Shown: piece by piece, positions 7,410 through 12,863 of the stretch
Layout: every line of letters begins with the position of its first letter
Numbering within the stretch: position 1 is the first letter of the stretch
NCBI RefSeq assembly: GCF_014654675.1
Contig: NZ_BNBC01000017.1
Span: 113,116-177,115 of the forward strand
Length of the DNA stretch: 64,000 bases
Reading direction: 5' to 3'
Source: Streptomyces spiralis
Lineage (GTDB): Bacteria > Actinomycetota > Actinomycetes > Streptomycetales > Streptomycetaceae
The notes under the pieces: generated by a model
Database searches by the model: none
What the model saw: only the letters and a program-made list of their open reading frames with translations
What the model was told of the DNA's origin: nothing
Position numbers and translations under genes: made by a program

Positions 7410-7439
7410 GCGGGCCGGGCCGAAGGAGGCCCGGCCCGC
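7410..7439 (-). terminator. Hairpin between the ATPase and exonuclease genes
   Basis: Arms 7410-7421 (GCGGGCCGGGCC) and 7428-7439 are perfect 12-base complements with a six-base loop, just past the ATPase stop. Confidence 0.6.
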
Positions 7440-7454
7440 GAGGGAAAAGGGGGG

Positions 7455-8645
7455 TCAGGCGCGGGCGGCGGCCGTCTTGGAGACGGTGCGCTTCGCGGTG
7501 CGCTTGGCGGTGCGCTTGGCGGGGGTGGCGGCCTTGCGGACCGGGCGGCGCTCGCCCTCGTCCTCGTCCGGCTCCTCGCCGGCGTCTTCTTCGGCCCTGC
7601 GCTCGGCGGCGGCCCGCAGCTTGTCGGCGTCGGAGAGCGGGCCCTGACCCATGTCTGTGGGCGGGTTCTCGATCTCGGCGACCTTCCGTTCGATCGCGGC
7701 GCGGATGGAGACGACCTCGGCGCGGGTCAGGCCGCTGTCGTCGTCTGCGGCGTCCCACCACAGCTGGCGCAGCTTCTCCACGTCCCGCAGCTCGGCCACG
7801 TCGTGCTCGTCCAGCCAGCCCTGCACGCGGTCGCCGACCAGGGCGGGCATCTGGCGGGGCTGGGAGGACAGCGAGCAGCCGAGCCGGTTGAAGACCAGGT
7901 CCTCGATGCTGAAGTTGGGCAGGTCGAGCGGCCTGCCGTCCTCGATGCGCAGCTGCAGGGAGCGGGCCTTGATGACCTGAGGGGCGCGGCCGCGGCGCAT
8001 CCGCACCCACACCGAGCAGTCGAACGCGAGGTCCTTCTGTGCCTGGACCTTCCACTCGCGCAGGGCGCGGCCGCGGTTGTCGGTGACGGGCTTGCCGTTG
8101 TCGTCGATGGCGGTGATCTGCTTGCCGCGGGCGGTGATGATGGCGATGCCGGGGAACGTCTGCAGCAGGTGGATGACCTCGAACCACCGCTCGGTGGCGT
8201 CGTTCCACAGGTTCATGCCGACTTCGATCGCGGCGTCGGGGTCGTCCTGCAGACGCTGCGCGTTGCTCCTGCCGCGCCGGGCCCGCTCGTTGGTCCAGGT
8301 CTTGAGCATCCGCCACAGCGAGGTACCGGAGTCGACGGACAGCACCACCGGCGGTTCGCCGGCGAGGGCGGCGCGGCGGGCTTCGTCGTAGACGGCGCGG
8401 ATCTGCTCGTAGATGTCCCGGTAGGTGCCGTCGTGGTCGATGATCTCGTAGTCGGCGCCGGGGATGGCCGCGTACTCATCCGCGCTGCCCTCGGCGAGGT
8501 CGACCCAGTACATCTGGCCGATCAGCTCGGAGGCGGAGAACTCGGCGGCGGAGTACGTCTTTCCGGCCCCCTCATCCCCTTCGATGAGGATGAGCGGCCA
8601 CGGCACGATGCCGGTCGGCTTGCGGGTCTTCAGCTTGATGCCCAT
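7455..8645 (-). CDS. Sak4-like RecA-fold recombination ATPase, 396 aa
   Basis: Walker A is GDEGAGKT at 23-30; a hydrophobic strand ending in Asp (PPVVLSVDSG) is the Walker B candidate, and FPGIAIITARGK follows as in the AAA_24/Sak4 group. Sak4 proteins promote single-strand annealing in phage recombination together with an SSB and exonuclease; the exonuclease gene is next in the operon. The C-terminal 100 residues are acidic and then Lys-Arg-rich, with a TAKR repeat (KRTAKRTAKRTVSK), similar to histone-H1-like DNA-binding tails. ATG 8645 follows the start-associated element. Confidence 0.8.
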   Translation of the reverse strand: MGIKLKTRKPTGIVPWPLILIEGDEGAGKTYSAAEFSASELIGQMYWVDLAEGSADEYAAIPGADYEIIDHDGTYRDIYEQIRAVYDEARRAALAGEPPVVLSVDSGTSLWRMLKTWTNERARRGRSNAQRLQDDPDAAIEVGMNLWNDATERWFEVIHLLQTFPGIAIITARGKQITAIDDNGKPVTDNRGRALREWKVQAQKDLAFDCSVWVRMRRGRAPQVIKARSLQLRIEDGRPLDLPNFSIEDLVFNRLGCSLSSQPRQMPALVGDRVQGWLDEHDVAELRDVEKLRQLWWDAADDDSGLTRAEVVSIRAAIERKVAEIENPPTDMGQGPLSDADKLRAAAERRAEEDAGEEPDEDEGERRPVRKAATPAKRTAKRTAKRTVSKTAAARA

Positions 8646-8653
8646 CTGGGCTG

Positions 8654-8662
8654 CTCCAAGAG
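8654..8662 (-). promoter_or_regulatory. Start-associated element, copy 5
   Basis: Minus-strand GACCTCTTGGAGCAGCCCAG precedes ATG 8645 with GGAG eight bases upstream. Confidence 0.6.
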
Positions 8663-8672
8663 GTCGTTGGTC

Positions 8673-9167
8673 TCACGCGGCACGCAGGGCCCTGGTCTCG
8701 AACAGCCGCGCCCACTCGGGGTGGCGTTCGATCAGGAGCCGCACGTACCGGCTGCGGAAGTTGTTGTTCAGCCGGAAGGCGTCGCCGTGGGTGGCCTCGC
8801 CGTAGCGCCAGCGCAGGAGCTCGAAGAGCATCCCGATGCCGACGCGGCGAAAGCCCTTGGCGACGCAGTCCTGGGTCAGTGCTTCCAGGTGCCGCAGCAC
8901 CCACGGGTTGAGGGCGTGGAACGCCTCGAACCGCTGCTGGATGGACTGACCGGGGTGGATCGCGGGCTGCTGAACGCGCTGGATGTCGTCCAGGCCGAGC
9001 AGTTGCTCCTGCTGGTAAACGGGCACAAGACCCCCGGAAGTGCGTACACCGCTTGAGTGGTGTGGCACATCTTTCATGAAGGGTCTGACACGATCAACCA
9101 CCGGGGCGCCTCCTCGGGACCTCCGGCCGGCGGTCGGCGACCGCGCCACGGCGTGGACAGCGTGCAT
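8673..9167 (-). CDS. Hypothetical phage protein, 164 aa
   Basis: The C-terminal 110 residues (FEAFHALNPWVLRHLEALTQDCV, GFRRVGIGMLFELLRWRYG, FRLNNNFRSRYVRLLIERHPEW) resemble a small conserved protein seen beside phage recombination genes; I know no function for it. The N-terminal 50 residues are basic and low complexity, so the true start might be the ATG at 9077 (MKDVPHHSSG). I kept 9167 because GGAGG lies seven bases before it in a variant of the start-associated element. It is the first gene after promoter 2. Confidence 0.65.
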   Translation of the reverse strand: MHAVHAVARSPTAGRRSRGGAPVVDRVRPFMKDVPHHSSGVRTSGGLVPVYQQEQLLGLDDIQRVQQPAIHPGQSIQQRFEAFHALNPWVLRHLEALTQDCVAKGFRRVGIGMLFELLRWRYGEATHGDAFRLNNNFRSRYVRLLIERHPEWARLFETRALRAA

Positions 9168-9215
9168 CGTTCCTCCAAAGAAAAGAGCACCGGCCCGCTC
9201 CGGGCCGATGCTCTT

Positions 9216-9244
9216 ATTCTATCCCCCAATGGGGTCTGTGTCAC
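9216..9244 (-). promoter_or_regulatory. Sigma-70-type phage promoter 2
   Basis: Minus-strand GTGACA (9239-9244), 17 bp, TAGAAT (9216-9221), followed by the same TAAGAG initial bases as promoters 1 and 3. An imperfect palindrome at 9183-9215 (AAGAGCAT...GTGCTCTT) covers the expected start site and could be an operator or a 5' hairpin. It drives the recombination operon. Confidence 0.65.
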
Positions 9245-9822
9245 ACGGTTTGCCCAGGTCGCAGGGCCTTCGCGGCGGCCTTCCCACGGGGGACGATCAC
9301 CGAGCCGGGGCCGGTGTAGCAGCCCTGCCTCAGCGCCGCCTCGACCTGCGGCACGATCGCCCACATCACGGTCCGCGACTTCGACCGGATCTCCGGCGCC
9401 GCCTCGATGAGGGTGTCCAGCAGCCACAGCGGCGACCCGGACAGCTGGTAGTCCGGCGGTACGAAGCGGCCCTGTCGCACCACGGCGGACAGGTTCTGCT
9501 GGCTGGACAGGCCGAACAGGGCGGTCGCCTCCTGCAGGCCGAGCACCGGCGGTATCTCCGCCTTGGTGCGCGCCCACACGCCGGGCTCCTGCGAGGCCAC
9601 CAGCTGCTTCAGGAGACGCTGGTCCAGCTCCTTGCCCCGCGGTGTCATCGCCCCGAAGTCACGCACGAAGCTCAGCAGCCAGTACGGCGAGCCGGACACG
9701 ATCACCGCGTGGTCGTAGTTCAGGGCACCGCGCGCCAGCCACGACGTGACCTGCTGGGCCCTCACCCCGTACAGCGCAGCGAACTCCTGCCTGCCGGCCA
9801 GGAACGCTTTCTTGGCCACCAC
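9241..9822 (-). CDS. Tandemly duplicated helix-turn-helix-like protein, 193 aa
   Basis: The protein is built of two similar halves. Each has a helix-turn-helix-like start (EFAALYGVRAQQVTSWLARG at about 13-32; EATALFGLSSQQNLSAVVRQG in the second half) and a GSPxWLL motif (GSPYWLL, GSPLWLL). The pattern resembles MerR/excisionase-type DNA-binding modules, so it may bind a paired or asymmetric operator. It lies between the lysis cassette and the recombination operon, where a regulator fits well. No specific family is assigned. ATG 9822 is preceded by GGAGAAGGGG. Confidence 0.7.
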   Translation of the reverse strand: MVAKKAFLAGRQEFAALYGVRAQQVTSWLARGALNYDHAVIVSGSPYWLLSFVRDFGAMTPRGKELDQRLLKQLVASQEPGVWARTKAEIPPVLGLQEATALFGLSSQQNLSAVVRQGRFVPPDYQLSGSPLWLLDTLIEAAPEIRSKSRTVMWAIVPQVEAALRQGCYTGPGSVIVPRGKAAAKALRPGQTV

Positions 9823-9946
9823 GGACCCCCTTCTCCTCCACTGGACTGCACTTAGATTCTAAGCGGGGCGTGCGGGGCCGGGCTTTTCAGCGGACGCCTG
9901 GGGCCGGTCCGCCGGCACTGCTACGCTGAGGGCTCCAAGAGGTCGG

Positions 9947-9972
9947 GGCCCCCACCGCGTGCGGTGGGGGCC
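9947..9972 (-). terminator. Strong hairpin after the lysis cassette, followed by an orphan start-associated element
   Basis: Arms 9947-9958 (GGCCCCCACCGC) and 9961-9972 are perfect 12-base complements around a 2-base loop, right after the holin-like gene. Immediately downstream on the minus strand (9933-9941) is another CTCTTGGAG element, but here no start codon follows within reach. Confidence 0.65.
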
Positions 9973-9996
9973 TTGGTCTTTCCCGACGCCGGGAAG

Positions 9997-10233
9997 CTAC
10001 GCGGCGAGGTCGTACTGCGGAGGCTGGGCGTACCCGAGCAGCCACCCCCACTTCGGGGAGACGTAATGCTCGGCCAGCCGGAACACCGTGTAGTAGCAGA
10101 ACGCGGCCACCGGCGTGAGCACGCCGGCCAGGGCCTGCGCGTCCAGGTGGAGACCGTGGGCTGCGGCCAGCGTCACCAGCCATCCGGCCAGCGCCGGGAT
10201 GCCGGTGCGGATGAGAGACACGTACAGGTTCAC
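9997..10233 (-). CDS. Holin-like membrane protein, 78 aa
   Basis: The protein starts MNLYVSLIRTGIPALAGWLV and has two hydrophobic segments (about 8-25 and 38-58) with a short charged C-terminus, the size and shape of a two-TM phage holin. It is the last gene of the lysis cassette, after the endolysin and the Acb2-like gene. GTG 10233 overlaps the stop of the upstream gene (GTGA), so translation is coupled. It would form lesions in the cell membrane that let the endolysin out. Confidence 0.75.
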   Translation of the reverse strand: MNLYVSLIRTGIPALAGWLVTLAAAHGLHLDAQALAGVLTPVAAFCYYTVFRLAEHYVSPKWGWLLGYAQPPQYDLAA

Positions 10234-10466
10234 GAGGTCACTTCCTTGGGTTGGCGGGCGATCGCGGCGTTCGCCCAGAACATGACTTCCTCGAGGCGGA
10301 ACATGGCCGACTGCTTCTCCGCGCCGGCGGGCAGCTCGTTGTGCAGCATCAGCCCCAGCTCCAGGCACGCGGACCGGATGTCCTCATGCGCCTGGCGGCG
10401 CTCCTTGGTGTCGGCCGGGTGGAACGTGAACCGGCGGATGACGTCTGCCTCGTCCACCGCGCTCAC
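10230..10466 (-). CDS. Acb2/Tad1 hairpin-domain protein (anti-CBASS/anti-Thoeris sponge candidate), 78 aa
   Basis: The sequence carries the layout of the Acb2/Tad1 hairpin family: RRFTFHP at 11-17, two long helices joined at Pro46, EK at 50-51, then FRLEEVMFWANAAIAR at 56-71. Known members form hexamers that bind cyclic di- and trinucleotides or Thoeris signals and so blunt CBASS or Thoeris immunity. The assignment rests on recalled family features, not a database search. The GTG at 10466 overlaps the endolysin stop and its own stop overlaps the holin start, so it is embedded in the lysis operon and expressed with it. An unrelated small lysis protein is the main alternative. Confidence 0.75.
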   Translation of the reverse strand: MSAVDEADVIRRFTFHPADTKERRQAHEDIRSACLELGLMLHNELPAGAEKQSAMFRLEEVMFWANAAIARQPKEVTS

Positions 10467-11329
10467 TTCCCGCCGTAGGCGAGGGTGCAAAGGAACGCCC
10501 AGCCCTTCGGGCCGATCGCCGTGTCGTGCGGCTTGCCCTTGGACCGGAACTGCGGGTACTTGTCGAAGAACCGGTCCACACCGGCCTCCGTGCGCGGCCC
10601 GTAGTGGTCCGACAGGTCCGCGTCCGAGATCGTCATGAACTTGGCCGCGCGCAGCGCCTTCTGCAGCCCCCTCGCCGACGGCTTGGACTTGCCCGGCGCC
10701 AGACCGGTGGGGAACGCCGGCGGCACGTACCGCGGCTTGGGCGGCTTGGGCTTCGGCGGCGTCGGCGTCTTCGGGGCGCCCGCCCAGTCCTTCCATGCCT
10801 GCACGGAGGCGAAGTTGCACACGTCGACGTCCTGGCCGCCGCGGATGCCGTACTGGTGGATCACCCACTTGTGCTGCACGCGCGGCTTGCCCGCCGCCAC
10901 GCCCGGATCGGCGATCCACAGGCCGTCACCGCACTCGGAGGTGGTGTCGTGCCGCTTCCAGAAGTCCAGGTTGCAGTAGAGGATCACCCGCAGGCCCGGC
11001 TTCAGCTTCTTCACGGCCTTCAGGAACTGGTCCTTCTCCGCGCAGGTCGCCGCGGTGTGCGAGGTCGTGGTCTCCCAGTCGCACGCCAGGACGTCGCCCG
11101 GCTTGGGGTCGGCGCAGCGGACGAAATACTCGGCCTGCGCCTGGATGTTGCCCGGCCACAGGAAGTGGTACCAGCCCACCTGCTTGCCGCCGTCGCGGGC
11201 GGCCTTCTCCTGCGCATCGCGCAGCGGGTTGGCGTAGGTGCGGCCCTCGGACGCCTTGATCAGAACGACGTCCACGCCGGACATGTTCGGGTGTGCCTGC
11301 AGGCTGCTGATGTCGATGGCCTTGAGCAT
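10463..11329 (-). CDS. Endolysin: GH25 muramidase with C-terminal wall-binding domain, 288 aa
   Basis: Asp6 (AIDISS) and the D-x-E pair Asp84/Glu86 (CDWETT) match the catalytic acids of GH25 lysozymes that cut the glycan chain of peptidoglycan. WYHF, LRVILYCN and VIHQYG mark the family barrel strands. A Pro-Lys linker (about 186-205, TPPKPKPPKP) leads to a C-terminal domain of about 80 residues (KPSARGLQKALRAAKF, GPRTEAGVDRFFDKYPQF) that looks like a peptidoglycan-binding helix bundle. It is first in the coupled endolysin, Acb2-like, holin run. ATG 11329 has GGAGACGGGG upstream. Confidence 0.9.
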   Translation of the reverse strand: MLKAIDISSLQAHPNMSGVDVVLIKASEGRTYANPLRDAQEKAARDGGKQVGWYHFLWPGNIQAQAEYFVRCADPKPGDVLACDWETTTSHTAATCAEKDQFLKAVKKLKPGLRVILYCNLDFWKRHDTTSECGDGLWIADPGVAAGKPRVQHKWVIHQYGIRGGQDVDVCNFASVQAWKDWAGAPKTPTPPKPKPPKPRYVPPAFPTGLAPGKSKPSARGLQKALRAAKFMTISDADLSDHYGPRTEAGVDRFFDKYPQFRSKGKPHDTAIGPKGWAFLCTLAYGGK

Positions 11330-11342
11330 CGGCCCCGTCTCC

Positions 11343-12179
11343 TTACTTCCGCAGTTGGATCGCGTCGGACTTGGCCAGTTGGATCGCGTCGATGTAGCGG
11401 CGCAGCCGCTGGTAGGTGGCGAGCGTCATCAGCCCGTCGCCGTCGTCGCCCCACGACCGCGACCAGGAGTTGCGGAAGCGGATGACGGTGGAGCCGGGCT
11501 CGACCCGGCCGGCGTGGTCCTGCACCACCTGCTCCAGGCCGGTCACGAAGATCTCGTGGCCGCCCGCCAGCGGCGAGGACTCCCAGTCGCCGCCGTCGAT
11601 GAAGCCGTACCGGTCGGGCTCGAACCAGGCTTTGAACCAGGGCACCCCGAACAGCAGGCCCCCGGTCTGCAGCAGGGAAGCCACCGCCGTGGCGTTGGTG
11701 GCGTGCCGGTAGTGGCCGACCAGGCCGCGGCGCTTTAGGGCCTTGGCGATGGCCAGGCCCGAGCTGCCGGTGTCGGCAGGCGGGAACGTCCCGTCCGCGT
11801 CGTCCAGGCCGGTCGCCTCGGCGTACAGGCCGATCGCCCACTCCTCGACGCTCTTGGGATCGGCCAGGTCCAACCCGGCCGCCTTCGCCTCCGCGTCGTC
11901 GAGCAGCAGCGACACACCGGCCGTACCGGCGTTGCCCGTGCACGAGCCGAGCGCATCAACGTCCTCCGCGCCGGCGATGACCTGGGACAGGTGGATGCCC
12001 TGCGCGAACAGGTCCTCCTGGTCCAGGACCGGGATGCGCGGCGTGTGCTGGACGGGCTTGAGGGCCGCCCCGGTGTGCTCGTGCACCCACTGCAGGGAGC
12101 GGGCGTCGAGGACCTGGTGGCGGCCCAGCTTGGTGTGGTGTGGGTAGCGGTGGGTGAGGATGCCGTGAGTAAGAGGCAC
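11343..12179 (-). CDS. Papain-like (C1-type) cysteine peptidase, 278 aa
   Basis: The catalytic set of C1-like peptidases can be read: DALGSCTGNAGTAG with Cys80, GGHEIFVTG with His208 and FRNSWSRSWGDDGDG with Asn237. The first 60 residues may be a propeptide-like segment. No signal peptide is seen. Such proteins occur in actinophages near tail or lysis genes; the substrate could be a structural protein, a peptidoglycan crosslink or a host protein. It sits directly upstream of the endolysin with a 13-base gap, so it is probably in the same late operon. Confidence 0.8.
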   Translation of the reverse strand: MPLTHGILTHRYPHHTKLGRHQVLDARSLQWVHEHTGAALKPVQHTPRIPVLDQEDLFAQGIHLSQVIAGAEDVDALGSCTGNAGTAGVSLLLDDAEAKAAGLDLADPKSVEEWAIGLYAEATGLDDADGTFPPADTGSSGLAIAKALKRRGLVGHYRHATNATAVASLLQTGGLLFGVPWFKAWFEPDRYGFIDGGDWESSPLAGGHEIFVTGLEQVVQDHAGRVEPGSTVIRFRNSWSRSWGDDGDGLMTLATYQRLRRYIDAIQLAKSDAIQLRK

Positions 12180-12242
12180 GTCCGGTGCCGTTTCTCCCCC
12201 GCGCCGGACGAACGAAGAGTGTGCTGCCGCGGCGGGGCGCCG

Positions 12243-12605
12243 CTACGGGCTCGCCCCGACCTTGCTGGTCAGCCACAGCTGCAGCAGGGCGACCAGCAGC
12301 GGCGCCACGAACGCCGAGATCAGCCACTTGCGGGTGCTCGCCGCCTGCTGCTGGTCACTCTCGCGGACCCTGGCCGCGGTGCGCTGTGCTTCCTCCATCG
12401 TGGCCAGCCGCGTGTTCACCAGCCGCTGATCCGCCTGGTAGACCTCCTTGGAGACGGTCTCCTCGAAGCGGGCGTTCATCGCGGCCAGGTCTCCGCGCAG
12501 ATCGTCACGCAGCTGCTGAATGCCGCTGTTCTGGTCCTCGCGCAACTGCTGCAGTGCGCGGTGCAGTTCCCACAGGGTGGGCTCGGCGCTCGGCGGCTGT
12601 GTCAC
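12243..12605 (-). CDS. Coiled-coil tail-anchored membrane protein, 120 aa
   Basis: After a short N-terminus the protein is a long heptad-rich coiled coil (residues about 10-90, LHRALQQLREDQNSGIQQL) and ends with one membrane helix (ISAFVAPLLVALLQLWL) and a few residues. This architecture is common among phage lysis-associated proteins that modulate holin function or act as a second holin. GTG 12605 has GGAGGAG upstream and is preferred over the ATG at 12656. It lies between tail fibre and lysis genes. Confidence 0.65.
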   Translation of the reverse strand: MTQPPSAEPTLWELHRALQQLREDQNSGIQQLRDDLRGDLAAMNARFEETVSKEVYQADQRLVNTRLATMEEAQRTAARVRESDQQQAASTRKWLISAFVAPLLVALLQLWLTSKVGASP

Positions 12606-12678
12606 CGCGCACTCCTCCGATAGGCGCCCCCGCGCCGCCCACGAGTCTACGGGCACGGGGGGACGCCACGTCAGTCGC

Positions 12679-12861
12679 TCAGACGGGCACGATGTCGGTG
12701 ACGGCCTGCCCGCACTGAGCGCAGACCGCGCGCCAGGTGGGCGGAACCGAACACGGGTACATGGCCACGGTGTACGTGACGTCCTCCACCGGGCAGCCGG
12801 GGGTGTGGCAGGTGGCCTGCATCATCGTGGGCGTGGCTTCCTCTATGGGGGGCGTGCTCAA
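12679..12861 (-). CDS. Zinc-ribbon-like mini-protein, 60 aa
   Basis: It starts MSTPPIEEATPTMMQATC; Cys residues in CHTPGC and CAQCG frame a short beta-rich segment (DVTYTVAMYPC), suggesting a zinc ribbon. The TTG at 12861 was chosen because GGAG lies before it, spanning the stop of the tail gene at 12864. Function unknown. Confidence 0.6.
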   Translation of the reverse strand: MSTPPIEEATPTMMQATCHTPGCPVEDVTYTVAMYPCSVPPTWRAVCAQCGQAVTDIVPV

Positions 12862-12863
12862 GG

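Noticed and set aside
9850..9865. A fourth promoter at TTAGAATCTAA
   Set aside because: The -10-like TAGAAT lacks a -35 at a usable distance and the following bases differ from the shared core.
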